A stretch of 64,000 bases of DNA from contig NZ_BAMT01000009.1 in the NCBI RefSeq assembly GCF_000617925.1, positions 62,001 through 126,000 of the forward strand. Direction: 5' to 3'. Below, one piece after another: positions 41,511-50,310 of this stretch (positions within the stretch are counted from its first letter, which is position 1; each line of letters opens with the position of its first letter). The notes beneath the pieces are model-generated. The model ran no database searches. It saw nothing but the letters and a program-made list of their open reading frames with translations, and had not been told where the DNA came from. The stretch is from Methylobacillus glycogenes JCM 2850 (GTDB lineage: Bacteria; Pseudomonadota; Gammaproteobacteria; Burkholderiales; Methylophilaceae). Both the position numbers and the translations under genes were made by a program.

Positions 41511-42183
41511 ATGCGTAGAATTTACCTGCATCGGCTAATGTGATTTGGTCTATGACGGTGCGTAAGCCACTGATACTTTGTTCAGTTGTAATAAGCGCGT
41601 TAGGCCCGCCCATATCTGTAAGTACCCAGCCAGGATGCAATACCACCGTTGTAATGCCTAGCCGTGCCAGCTCGATGGAAAGGCTTTTGCTGACCATATT
41701 CAGCGCCGTCTTGCTAGAGCGATAGATATAACTGCCGCCGCTGGTGTTATCTGTAATGCTGCCCATCTTGCTGGTCATATTGATGAGCTTTTTATGTTGG
41801 CCAGCTTGAAGATGCGCGGTGAAAGCCTGGGCAAGTTTGAAAGGGGCAAGGCTGTTGATGCGAAAGGCCTCCATCCAAGCGTCATAATCCGCATCGCTGA
41901 AAACGGCACCATGGGCGTCGGGGTAGATGCCAGCATTATTGATCACTACATCGATTGGCTGCTCAGCCAGCGAGGCTGCCAGTTCATCAATCTGGTTGAA
42001 GTTGCCTACATTGAGCTTATGCACACTGACCAAGTCTTTATGGCGTGTTGCTAGTTGCAGCAGCGCTTCAGCTGACTCTGGATTGCGACAGCAGGCAAAT
42101 ACCTGCCAGCCGTCTTCAGCGTATTGCCGTGCATACTCAAGACCCAGGCCACGATTGGCCCCCGTGATCAATACATTCGCCAT
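41485..42183 (-). CDS. Short-chain dehydrogenase/reductase
   Basis: A 232-residue classical SDR: NAD(P)-binding LITGANRGLGLEYARQYA, NNAGIYPD, catalytic Ser in GSITDNTSGGSYI and YRSSK as the YxxxK pair. It resembles C-factor/CsgA-like and carbonyl-reductase SDRs; the substrate is unknown. ATG 42183 was chosen for its GGAG site 9 bases upstream; the frame extends upstream without support. It is divergent from the EPS regulator, so the operator region between them may affect both. Confidence 0.88.
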   Translation of the reverse strand: MANVLITGANRGLGLEYARQYAEDGWQVFACCRNPESAEALLQLATRHKDLVSVHKLNVGNFNQIDELAASLAEQPIDVVINNAGIYPDAHGAVFSDADYDAWMEAFRINSLAPFKLAQAFTAHLQAGQHKKLINMTSKMGSITDNTSGGSYIYRSSKTALNMVSKSLSIELARLGITTVVLHPGWVLTDMGGPNALITTEQSISGLRTVIDQITLADAGKFYAYDGQEIPW

Positions 42184-42249
42184 TGTAGCTACTCCATGTC
42201 TTGTTATTAGTAGGGTTAAGGATACCACTCGGTTCTTGAGTTTTTAGAC

Positions 42250-42299
42250 TTGTGAACGCAGGAAAGTTTTTGTAAACTGCGTTCACGCTTTGAACGCAG
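42250..42299 (+). promoter_or_regulatory. Operator/promoter of the EPS locus: 10-bp inverted repeat plus third half-site
   Basis: GTGAACGCAG (42252-42261) and CTGCGTTCAC (42277-42286) form a perfect inverted repeat 15 bases apart. A third half-site GAACGCAG is at 42292-42299. A promoter-like TTGTGA (42250) and TAAACT (42273), 17 bases apart, overlap the two arms. Such placement suits repression by the adjacent MarR-type regulator; inferred. Confidence 0.6.
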
Positions 42300-42316
42300 A
42301 GAGTCGAGAACATCTG

Positions 42317-42649
42317 ATGCTTACGGATGAATACCGATACAAGATTCTGAAATTGGTGCAGGAAAAACCAGATATCAGCCAAAGAGAACTGGCGAAAGCA
42401 CTAGGCATTAGCTTGGGGAAAACCAATTTTTGTCTCAAAGCCTTAGCGCAAGTTGGCTTGCTCAAAGTATCTAATTTTCGCAACAGCAAGAATAAGTTGG
42501 CATATATGTATGTCCTCACGCCGACAGGCATAGAACATAAAGCTGCTGTGACACTCAACTTTCTCAAACTCAAGCTCAAAGAGTACGAACAATTAGCAGG
42601 AGAGATTGAAGAGTTACGTAGTGAGATCAACGCTAAGGTAAATGATTAA
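42317..42649 (+). CDS. MarR-family EPS-associated transcriptional regulator
   Basis: A 110-residue winged-helix protein. LTDEYRYKILKLVQEKPDIS and REL-AKALGISLGKTNFCLKAL form the DNA-binding helix-turn-helix. A coiled C-terminal segment (LKLKLKEYEQLAGEIEELRSE) follows. This is the small MarR type often found at the head of exopolysaccharide/exosortase loci. ATG 42317 was preferred to an in-frame TTG nine codons earlier. It sits next to an inverted-repeat operator and 29 bases before gmd, so it probably controls the whole glycan locus and itself. Confidence 0.88.
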   Translation: MLTDEYRYKILKLVQEKPDISQRELAKALGISLGKTNFCLKALAQVGLLKVSNFRNSKNKLAYMYVLTPTGIEHKAAVTLNFLKLKLKEYEQLAGEIEELRSEINAKVND

Positions 42650-42678
42650 GGGCGGAGACAGTTCCTTAGGAAAAACAT

Positions 42679-43767
42679 ATGTTAAAAAAAGTAGCTCTAA
42701 TTACAGGTATCACTGGACAAGACGGAGCATATCTAGCTGAATTTTTACTTGGCAAAGGCTATGTAGTACATGGCATTAAGCGCCGAGCATCACTTTTCAA
42801 TACAGATCGCATTGATCATCTGTATCAGGACCCTCACGTCGATAACCAGAATTTCATCCTTCATTATGGGGATTTGACAGATTCCACCAACCTTATACGT
42901 ATCATTCAGCAGGTTCAGCCCGACGAAATCTATAACCTCGCGGCAATGAGCCACGTGGCAGTCAGTTTTGAAAGTCCTGAATATACGGCTAACGCGGATG
43001 GTCTTGGGACTTTGCGTATTCTGGAAGCTATCCGCATCTTGGGGCTGGAAAAGAAAACCCGCTTTTACCAAGCCTCGACCTCAGAGCTTTATGGTTTGGT
43101 GCAGGAAACACCGCAGAAAGAAAGCACCCCATTTTATCCACGCAGCCCGTATGCGGTTGCGAAGCTTTATGCATATTGGATTACTGTCAATTACCGCGAA
43201 GCTTATGGCATCTACGCCTGTAATGGTATTTTATTCAATCACGAGAGCCCCTTGCGTGGGGAGACCTTTGTTACCCGTAAAATTACCCGTGCCTTGGCGC
43301 GCATCAAGCTGGGCTTGCAAGATTGCCTTTATTTGGGAAATCTGGACGCGTTGCGTGATTGGGGTCACGCCAAGGATTATGTTGAAATGCAATGGCTGAT
43401 GTTGCAACAGGAACAGGCAGAGGATTTCGTCATTGCGACAGGTGTGCAATACAGTGTGCGCGATTTCGTCAATGCAGCCGCCCACGAGCTGGATATTGCC
43501 ATCACCTGGAAAGGTCAGGGCCAAGAAGAGATGGGATACGACGGTCAAGGCAGGTGCATTGTACAGGTTGACCCGCGCTATTTTAGGCCTACCGAAGTTG
43601 AAACATTGCTTGGTGACCCGAGCAAGGCAAAGCAAAAACTTGGCTGGTCGCCCAGCATCAGTTTCCAGGAGTTGGTTTCTGAAATGGTGCGTGAAGATCT
43701 CAAGAGCGCAGAGCGTGACGAACTGGTTAAGCAGCATGGTTTTGCTGCCTATGACTATAACGAGTAA
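42679..43767 (+). CDS. gmd: GDP-mannose 4,6-dehydratase
   Basis: Converts GDP-mannose to GDP-4-keto-6-deoxymannose, the first step to GDP-fucose and related sugars. It has 362 residues: NAD-binding [42 protein letters not shown], catalytic [29 protein letters not shown], and [15 protein letters not shown] 42679 has an AGGA site. It precedes fcl by 9 bases. Confidence 0.96.
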   Translation: MLKKVALITGITGQDGAYLAEFLLGKGYVVHGIKRRASLFNTDRIDHLYQDPHVDNQNFILHYGDLTDSTNLIRIIQQVQPDEIYNLAAMSHVAVSFESPEYTANADGLGTLRILEAIRILGLEKKTRFYQASTSELYGLVQETPQKESTPFYPRSPYAVAKLYAYWITVNYREAYGIYACNGILFNHESPLRGETFVTRKITRALARIKLGLQDCLYLGNLDALRDWGHAKDYVEMQWLMLQQEQAEDFVIATGVQYSVRDFVNAAAHELDIAITWKGQGQEEMGYDGQGRCIVQVDPRYFRPTEVETLLGDPSKAKQKLGWSPSISFQELVSEMVREDLKSAERDELVKQHGFAAYDYNE

Positions 43768-43776
43768 CCTGAGCCT

Positions 43777-44750
43777 ATGGACAAACACGCACGTATCTAT
43801 GTGGCAGGGCATCGAGGCCTAGTGGGTTCCGCTATCGTTAGGGGGCTAGAGGGCAAGGGCTATAGCAATCTTATCAAGCGTACCCATGCAGAGCTTGACC
43901 TCACAGATGCTAATGCCACGGAAGCATTCTTTGCTCAGTATCAGCCGAATATGTTTTCCTGGCGGCAGCCAAAGTGGGTGGCATAGTGGCCAATAACACT
44001 TACCCGGCAGATTTTATCCGTGACAATCTCGCAATTCAGAACAGTGTGATCCATAGTGCCTGGAAGCATGGAGTAAAGCGCCTATTGTTTTTAGGGTCCA
44101 GCTGCATATACCCCAAGCATGCTCCTCAGCCCATGCATGAGCACCACTTTCTAACCGGATCGCTTGAAGCTACCAATCGTGCATACGCGCTGGCAAAGAT
44201 TGCTGGAGTCGAAATGTGCTGGAGTTATAACCGGCAGTATGGCACTCGATTTCTTGCAGCAATGCCGACAAATCTTTATGGGCCTGGCGATAACTATCAC
44301 TTGCAGAATAGTCACGTTATCCCTGCATTGATACGCAAATTCCACGAGGCTAAACAAGCTGGGCATGCAGCTGTATCGGTCTGGGGTACTGGAACACCCA
44401 GGCGCGAATTTCTTTACAGTGAGGATATGGCAGATGCCTGTATATTCTTGCTGAATCTGCCTGAGGAGAAATTCAATTCTCTGCTGGGAAGTGATGAGAG
44501 TGCTACTGGTGTGTTTGATCCACCACTAGTCAATATCGGTATTGGAGTCGATATTTCAATACAGGAATTGGCCGAATTGGTAAAAAAGGTGGTTGGTTAC
44601 CAAGGAGCAATTGAGTTCGATAGTTCAAAACCTGATGGCACGATGCGTAAGCTTATGGATGTAAGCAAGCTCAACAGTTTGGGGTGGACTTATTCCATTG
44701 AGCTTGATGATGGATTGGAAAAGACATATTCGGAATTTTTAACAAAATAA
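43777..44750 (+). pseudogene. fcl: GDP-L-fucose synthase, frameshifted
   Basis: Epimerase-reductase that completes GDP-L-fucose. The first frame starts IYVAGHRGLVGSAIVR and breaks after AFFAQYQP. The second resumes VGGIVANNTYPADFIRDNL, with SSCIYPKHA (active-site Cys) and the NADP-type YALAKIAG. Adding one G at about 43947 restores QPEYVFLAAAKVGG and a full-length protein of about 324 residues. It pairs with gmd directly upstream. An AT-rich gap of 107 bases then begins the sialic acid cassette. Confidence 0.94.
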
Positions 44751-44857
44751 ATCTGAGTTTATTAATTTATTTCTGATATCGAATTGATATTATCCTCAAA
44801 AATAGCGTTTAGATAATTTATATAACCTCGATAATTTTTAAAATTTAATGTTCAATT

Positions 44858-45553
44858 TTGAAAAAAAAAGTGTTTGCTTTGATTCCTGCCAGAGCAGGTT
44901 CTAAAGGAGTGCCAAAAAAAAACCTGAAAAATATCGCAGGTTCTCCATTAATAGCTTACACAATTAACGCTGCTAAAAAAGCTAAAAATGTCGATGCTGT
45001 TTATGTATCTTCTGATTGTAAAGAAATATTGGAGTATTCAAAAGCACAAGGCTGCAGTTCAATATTAAGGCCGCAAGAATACGCAACAGATGATGCGTCA
45101 GCTGTTGATGTTGTCAAGCATTTTATTAGTATTGAAAATATAGAGGATGGAGATTTAATCGTTTACTTACAGCCAACCTCCCCATTAAGAGATGAACATC
45201 ATATTGATGATGCTTTGACGGCTTTGAATAATAATGGCCTTACTTCTTTGGTCAGTGTGGAAGTCTTGGATAAGTCGCCATATAAGTCATTTCGTCTAGA
45301 TGATAATGATAAATTGATTTCATTATTTGATGAAAAATTATCTAATTATCGTCGTCAAGATTTGCCATTATGTTACGCGCCAAATGGTGCTATTTATATC
45401 TTTTCGAAATTTGAATTTGAGGCTAGAGGCGGTTTCCCCTCCAATGGTAGTGTTGCTTATATTATGTCTGCTGAAGAAAGTGTTGATATTGACACCGAAG
45501 AAGATTTTTTAGAAACAGAAGCATTATTAAGGAAAAAATATGGCATCTTTTGA
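44858..45553 (+). CDS. neuA: CMP-N-acetylneuraminic acid synthetase
   Basis: Activates a nonulosonic acid with CTP to CMP-sugar. It has 231 residues; the nucleotide-binding IPARAGSKGVPKKNL and YLQPTSPLRDEHHIDDAL are diagnostic, with AEESVDIDTEEDF at the end. The only start in frame is TTG at 44858; an ATG ten bases upstream is out of frame across a 9-A tract, so the true start may be hidden by an indel. The codon usage is AT-rich, unlike gmd-fcl. It overlaps neuB by 14 bases. Confidence 0.92.
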   Translation: MKKKVFALIPARAGSKGVPKKNLKNIAGSPLIAYTINAAKKAKNVDAVYVSSDCKEILEYSKAQGCSSILRPQEYATDDASAVDVVKHFISIENIEDGDLIVYLQPTSPLRDEHHIDDALTALNNNGLTSLVSVEVLDKSPYKSFRLDDNDKLISLFDEKLSNYRRQDLPLCYAPNGAIYIFSKFEFEARGGFPSNGSVAYIMSAEESVDIDTEEDFLETEALLRKKYGIF

Positions 45554-46580
45554 AATTTCTGGGCGGAAAATTGGGGACGGACATGAGCCTATAGTTATTG
45601 CAGAAATTGGCATCAATCACGAGGGTTCATTAGATCTTGCGATTGATATGGCAAAAGCTGCAATTGATGCTGGGGCAGAGATAATAAAACATCAGACACA
45701 TGTGGTTGAAGATGAAATGTCTGATGAAGCCAAGAGTGTTATTCCTGGAAATGCGGATGTTTCAATCTATGAGATTATGCAACGTTGCTCATTGTCAGAG
45801 GATGATGAATATAAGCTCATGCAATATGTGCAGCAGCAAGGCAGTATTTTTATTAGTACGCCATTCTCGAGAATGGCAGCAAATCGACTGAGAAAATTTG
45901 ATATACCGGCTTATAAAATTGGATCTGGCGAGTGCAATAATTATCCTCTCGTGCGGCATATTGCTTCATTTGGGAAACCTATTATTGTTAGTACCGGTAT
46001 GAATAGCATTGAAAGCATTGCACCAACCGTCAATATATTAAGGCAAGCAAAAGTTCCTTTTGCTCTTCTGCACTGCACGAATATTTACCCTACCCCTCCT
46101 GAGCTTGTAAGACTTGATGCTATCCAAGTCATTAAAAATGCATATCCTGATGCGGTTGTGGGACTTTCAGATCACACCCTTGGGAATTACGCTTGCCTAG
46201 GGGCTGTTGCACTAGGAGCCTCAATTCTTGAGCGGCATTTTACTGACTCCATGTCACGGCCGGGACCAGACATTGTTTGTTCAATGGACCCTGCAGCATT
46301 GCAAGATTTAATCACTGGTTCAAAAGTTATTTTTTCAGCAAAAGGTGCACATAAAGGTCCACTTTTAGAAGAAGAAAAAACTATAGCTTTTGCTTTTGCA
46401 TCTGTCGTTGCAATTAAGGATATCAATGTTGGTGATGTCTTAAGTGAAGATAATATTTGGTTACGTAGGCCAGGTGGCGGTGATTTTAATGCTTCTGACT
46501 ATGATCAGCTACTTGGTCGTAAAGCATCGCAAACTATACTGAGTGGCAAAAGAGTTAATCGGCAGGATATTGAGGCATGA
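45540..46580 (+). CDS. neuB: N-acetylneuraminate synthase
   Basis: Condenses ManNAc with phosphoenolpyruvate to Neu5Ac. It has 346 residues. The barrel contains IAEIGINHEGSL, KHQTHVVEDEMSDEAK, GNADVSIYEIMQRC, KIGSGECNNYPLVRHI and DHTLGNYACLGAVALG, and the C-terminal SAF antifreeze-like domain begins near residue 285. The phrase KHQTHxVEDEMS is what I recall from the sialic acid synthases of Neisseria and Campylobacter NeuB1, rather than from the legionaminic or pseudaminic acid synthases. It has an AAGGA site and overlaps neuA and neuC. Confidence 0.95.
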   Translation: MASFEISGRKIGDGHEPIVIAEIGINHEGSLDLAIDMAKAAIDAGAEIIKHQTHVVEDEMSDEAKSVIPGNADVSIYEIMQRCSLSEDDEYKLMQYVQQQGSIFISTPFSRMAANRLRKFDIPAYKIGSGECNNYPLVRHIASFGKPIIVSTGMNSIESIAPTVNILRQAKVPFALLHCTNIYPTPPELVRLDAIQVIKNAYPDAVVGLSDHTLGNYACLGAVALGASILERHFTDSMSRPGPDIVCSMDPAALQDLITGSKVIFSAKGAHKGPLLEEEKTIAFAFASVVAIKDINVGDVLSEDNIWLRRPGGGDFNASDYDQLLGRKASQTILSGKRVNRQDIEA

Positions 46581-47708
46581 GTAGGCGAGTTGTTTTTCTT
46601 ACTGGAACAAGAGCAGATTTTGGAAAACTGAAATCCCTCATGCGAGCATTACAAAATGACATGGGATTTGACGTCCATGTGTTCATTACTGGCATGCATA
46701 TGTTGTCGAAATATGGTTATACATGTGAAGAAGTAGAAAAAGCCGGATTTAAAAACCTATTTCGCTTTATCAATCAAAATCAAAGCGATAGCATGGATCA
46801 TATTCTGGCCAAAACAATTACTGGTTTATCAGATTATGTAAAAGAAATTTCACCAGAACTGATTGTGATTCATGGGGATAGAGTTGAAGCGTTGGCCGGA
46901 GCCGCTGTTGGCGCATTAAATAACATTCGAGTGGCACATATTGAGGGCGGAGAGGTCTCTGGCACTGTTGACGAGTTGATTAGACATGCGGTGACCAAGC
47001 TGTCCCATGGGCATTTTGTTTCCAACGAACAGGCAAAAAATCGACTTATTCAGCTTGGAGAAAGTGAAGAATCCATTTTTGTTATTGGCTCCCCAGATAT
47101 TGATGTTATGAATTCAACATCGCTGCCAAGCATTGATGATGTGAGGGAACGTTATGGCTTCTCGTTCGAACATTACGGCATTTTGATGTATCACCCCGTT
47201 ACCTCTGAGTTAGATGATTTGCCAAGACAAGCCAAAGCCATCGTAGATTATATTTCAGAAAGCTCTCTACCATTCATTGTTGTATATCCCAATAATGATC
47301 ATGGTTCAGACATTATTTTGAATGAGTATTTGCGATTGAAAAACTTGAGCCACGTTAGAGTTTATCCATCCATTAGATTTGAATATTTTTTAACGCTGCT
47401 AAAAAAATGCAGCGTTCATCATGGGTAACTCTAGCGCTGGAGTAAGAGAGGCTCCTCATTTCGGCGTGCCAGCCATCAATGTTGGTAGCAGGCAACACAA
47501 TAGAGCAACAGCAGAGTCGATTCTTAATACTACTGCACATGTGGATTCCCTTAGACATGCTGTTCAACAAGTTGCAGACATTCCTCGCGTGGCAGTTTCT
47601 GACTTTGGTAATGGTAATAGTGCAGGTGAGTTTCATCAGATTCTGTTGAATAATGCTTTTTGGGATAAGGGCATACAAAAGCACTTTATCGATAGGAGTG
47701 CAGTGTGA
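46577..47708 (+). pseudogene. neuC: UDP-GlcNAc 2-epimerase (hydrolysing) NeuC, frameshifted
   Basis: Makes ManNAc from UDP-GlcNAc for NeuB. The first frame has FLTGTRADFGKLKSLMRAL, VIHGDRVEALAGAAVGAL, AHIEGGEVSGTVDELIRHA and FHP-type YHPVTSEL. It breaks at the 7-A run 47401-47407. Removing one A restores LLKNAAFIMGNSSAGVREAP and continues to 47708 (about 376 residues). This is one of three breaks in the window caused by an extra A, not a lost base. It overlaps neuB (ATGA) and hisF-like, so the six cassette genes are tightly packed. Confidence 0.93.
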
Positions 47709-48442
47709 GGTTGATCGCAAGGCTAGATGTCAAAAATGAACATGTGATTAAAGGCATACACCTAGAGGGCTTGCGGAAAGTTGGCGATCCAATCGAGATG
47801 GCGAAAAACTATTATGCACAAGGCATTGATGAGATTGTGTTTATAGATGCGGTAGCGAGCTTGTATAACCGTAATAACCTGCTGTCTGTAATCGCCAAGG
47901 CTTCGGAAGAAGTTTTTGTTCCTATCACTGTAGGGGGGGGGCTGCGTTCCTTAGCAGATGTCGAGATGGCTCTGAGTGCCGGAGCAGACAAAGTGGCAGT
48001 GAATACAGCTGCAATACTTAACCCGAAATTCATCACAGAGATTGCCAAGCGCTATGGCAGTCAATGTGTGGTTGCCTCTATTCAAGCCAAACGGATAGGC
48101 AATGACTGGGAAGCTTATATGGAAGCCGGGAGGGAGCCTACGGGCAAAAATGTTGTTGCTTGGAGCAAGGAGCTGGAAGATCTTGGTGCAGGCGAGATTT
48201 TGCTAACGTCTATAGACCAAGATGGTACAAAAAAAGGATTTGACCTTCCATTGCTTGGTGCAGTTAACACGATAGTGAACATTCCAGTCATGGTTAGTGG
48301 TGGCTGCGGTAATCCTGATCATGTGCAAGAGTTAAAAGAAATCCAGCCAAGTGGAGTTTGTCTGGCGTCAGTATTGCATTACAAAATCAATACGATAGAT
48401 GAATTCAAACAGCGTCTGACATTCATCAATGGTACTAAATAA
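47705..48442 (+). CDS. HisF-like protein of an acetamidino-sugar module
   Basis: A 245-residue TIM barrel closely like HisF. ARLDVKNEHVIKG keeps the first catalytic Asp; VGGGLRSL, GADKVAVNT and ILLTSIDQDGTKKGFD are also kept. But the second key Asp (AIDAKR in T. maritima HisF, Asp130) is Gln here (SIQAKR). Histidine cyclase activity is therefore unlikely. With the following HisH-like glutaminase it probably guides ammonia to the sugar amidotransferase, as proposed for the hisH/hisF/wbpG set of Pseudomonas O-antigen. The start is GTG, overlapping neuC by 4 bases. Confidence 0.9.
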   Translation: MRLIARLDVKNEHVIKGIHLEGLRKVGDPIEMAKNYYAQGIDEIVFIDAVASLYNRNNLLSVIAKASEEVFVPITVGGGLRSLADVEMALSAGADKVAVNTAAILNPKFITEIAKRYGSQCVVASIQAKRIGNDWEAYMEAGREPTGKNVVAWSKELEDLGAGEILLTSIDQDGTKKGFDLPLLGAVNTIVNIPVMVSGGCGNPDHVQELKEIQPSGVCLASVLHYKINTIDEFKQRLTFINGTK

Positions 48443-49081
48443 ATGAAGAAAATATGTATTCTTGATTATGGGCTAGGCAATGTGCGTAGTGTGAGTAATG
48501 CGATCAAGTACGTAGGTGCTCATCCTGTAATCTCAAATACGCCAGAGGCACTTAAAGATTCTCACGCGTTAATAGTGCCAGGGGTTGGTGCGTTTGCTCA
48601 AGGCATGTCTGCATTGGGTAAAGATGGATTACAAGCTAGCTTGCTCGAATATATAAAAAGTGGAAAACATGTCTTGGGGATTTGTTTGGGCATGCAATTG
48701 CTTTTCGACAGGGGTGAGGAGTTTGGCGTTACCACTGGTCTTGGACTTGTGCCTGGCGTAGTCTCCAGAATTGTACCCGTAGAGCAATCACGAGTGAGGT
48801 TACCGCATATATCCTGGGCGAAAGTTGATCTCAATTCCGTTCATGAAAATAATGGCGGCATGTTTGATGGACTGCCAGACGAGCAGCGTAAGTTCTATTT
48901 TCTGCACAGTTATGCCGCTCAAAATGTACCTGATCGATACATCACAGGCAGCGCGACGTATTCTGGATGTACTTTTGTTGCATCAGTGCAGAAAGACAAT
49001 ATCTGGGGTATGCAATTTCACCCAGAAAAAAGTGGGCCCAGCGGGTTACAGGTTCTTAATAACTTTGTACAAAACAGTTAA
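48443..49081 (+). CDS. HisH-like glutamine amidotransferase
   Basis: A 212-residue class I glutaminase: ILDYGLGNVRSVSNAIKYVG, oxyanion region PGVGAF, nucleophile Cys in GICLGMQLLFD, and the His-Glu pair in WGMQFHPEKSG. It releases ammonia from glutamine for its HisF-like partner. Being second copies inside a glycan locus, hisH and hisF here are most likely sugar-modifying, not histidine, genes. It directly abuts hisF-like and the amidotransferase gene. Confidence 0.92.
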   Translation: MKKICILDYGLGNVRSVSNAIKYVGAHPVISNTPEALKDSHALIVPGVGAFAQGMSALGKDGLQASLLEYIKSGKHVLGICLGMQLLFDRGEEFGVTTGLGLVPGVVSRIVPVEQSRVRLPHISWAKVDLNSVHENNGGMFDGLPDEQRKFYFLHSYAAQNVPDRYITGSATYSGCTFVASVQKDNIWGMQFHPEKSGPSGLQVLNNFVQNS

Positions 49082-49105
49082 TTGAAAAGAAGTGTGGAGG
49101 AAGTT

Positions 49106-50308
49106 GTGGTTAATGCATATTTTGGTTTGCCGGAAGATGTAGTGTTTTGCAAGAAATGCGTGATTTCCAACCAAAGACCCAGTTCTACAGTTGAATTCAA
49201 GCATACCAACAAGGACAAAAAAGCGACCATAGGATTTGGCGCTGATGGTATTTGTGATGCTTGCCGCTATGCAGAAACCAAGGATGCTCAAATAGACTGG
49301 CAGGCCCGCGAGGACGCTTTGGTTAGATTGTTGGATCAACATCGCCGTAGCGATGGTGGATATGACATTGTCGTGCCCGGCAGTGGTGGTAAAGACAGTG
49401 CATATACCTCACATATCCTTAAATATAAATATGGTATGAATCCTTTAACAGTGACGTGGGCGCCGCATAAGTACACTGAGATTGGTTGGAAGAATTTTGA
49501 AAACTGGATCCATAAAGGTGGATTAGACAATATTCTTTTTACCCCAAATGGCAAGTTGCACCGCTATTTAACAAAAATGGCATTTCTGAATTTATTGCAC
49601 CCATTCCAACCATTCATTGTTGGCCAACGCATTATCGGGCCGTTGATGGCTAAAAAGTTTGGTATCAAATTGGTAATGTATGGTGAAAATCAAGCTGAAT
49701 ATGGCAATAAGACAGAAGAAAACTATAAACCGACAATGGACAAGAATTTTTTCTCTATTTCAGACCCAGCTGACATGGTGTTAGGTGGTGTGAAGGTTGG
49801 AGACATTATTAAAGACGGTGAATACAGCTTAAATGATTTCGCGCCATATATTCCGCCTGCTGCAGAAGATCTAGAGCGCGATGGTATCGAGGTACATTAT
49901 TTGGGCTATTACCTGAAATGGGATCCACAAGAGTGCTATTACTATGCAGTCGAGCATACTGGTTTCCAGGCAAATACGGAACGCACTGAAGGAACCTACT
50001 CCAAGTACAGTAGTATCGATGATCGAATAGATATGTTCCACTACTTTACTACCTTGATCAAATTCGGCATTGGTAGGGCAACATATGATGCTGCGCAAGA
50101 AATTCGCAACGATAAAATTACGCGAGAAGAAGGGGTTGCTCTAGTTCATAAATATGATCAAGAGTTTCCAAAAAAGTACTTTGCAGAATTCCTTGAATAT
50201 ATAGAGATCACCGAAGCACAGTTTTGGGAAACCGTAGATAGGTTTAGATCTCCACATTTGTGGGAAAAGCAAGACAGTAATTGGATACTGAAGCATCAGG
50301 TGACCTAA
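49106..50308 (+). CDS. N-acetyl sugar amidotransferase (WbpG/WbuX-like)
   Basis: A PP-loop ATPase of about 400 residues. A zinc-binding pair CKKC...CDAC frames residues 15-55; the PP-loop is VVPGSGGKDSAYTSHIL; MYGENQAEYG and TEGTYSKYSSIDD follow. The family turns a sugar N-acetyl into an N-acetamidino group using ammonia from the HisH-HisF pair. GTG 49106 has GGAGG 5 bases upstream; an in-frame TTG at 49082 is possible. Because the cassette begins with neuABC, the acceptor may be a nonulosonic acid or a neighbouring HexNAc; the sequence does not decide. Confidence 0.9.
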   Translation: MVNAYFGLPEDVVFCKKCVISNQRPSSTVEFKHTNKDKKATIGFGADGICDACRYAETKDAQIDWQAREDALVRLLDQHRRSDGGYDIVVPGSGGKDSAYTSHILKYKYGMNPLTVTWAPHKYTEIGWKNFENWIHKGGLDNILFTPNGKLHRYLTKMAFLNLLHPFQPFIVGQRIIGPLMAKKFGIKLVMYGENQAEYGNKTEENYKPTMDKNFFSISDPADMVLGGVKVGDIIKDGEYSLNDFAPYIPPAAEDLERDGIEVHYLGYYLKWDPQECYYYAVEHTGFQANTERTEGTYSKYSSIDDRIDMFHYFTTLIKFGIGRATYDAAQEIRNDKITREEGVALVHKYDQEFPKKYFAEFLEYIEITEAQFWETVDRFRSPHLWEKQDSNWILKHQVT

Positions 50309-50310
50309 GA

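Noticed and set aside
41325-41531. A separate small gene upstream of the radical SAM protein
   Set aside because: Its sequence (KGRGALSN, DDGWGN) is the usual N-terminus of that family; a G-run indel explains the split.
44858-47708. Legionaminic or pseudaminic acid synthesis genes
   Set aside because: The NeuB and NeuC motifs look more like the Neu5Ac enzymes and no legB/legC/legH set is identified; kept as an alternative only.
47705-49081. Histidine biosynthesis genes hisF and hisH
   Set aside because: They stand alone among glycan genes, are followed by an N-acetyl-sugar amidotransferase, and HisF has lost a catalytic Asp.
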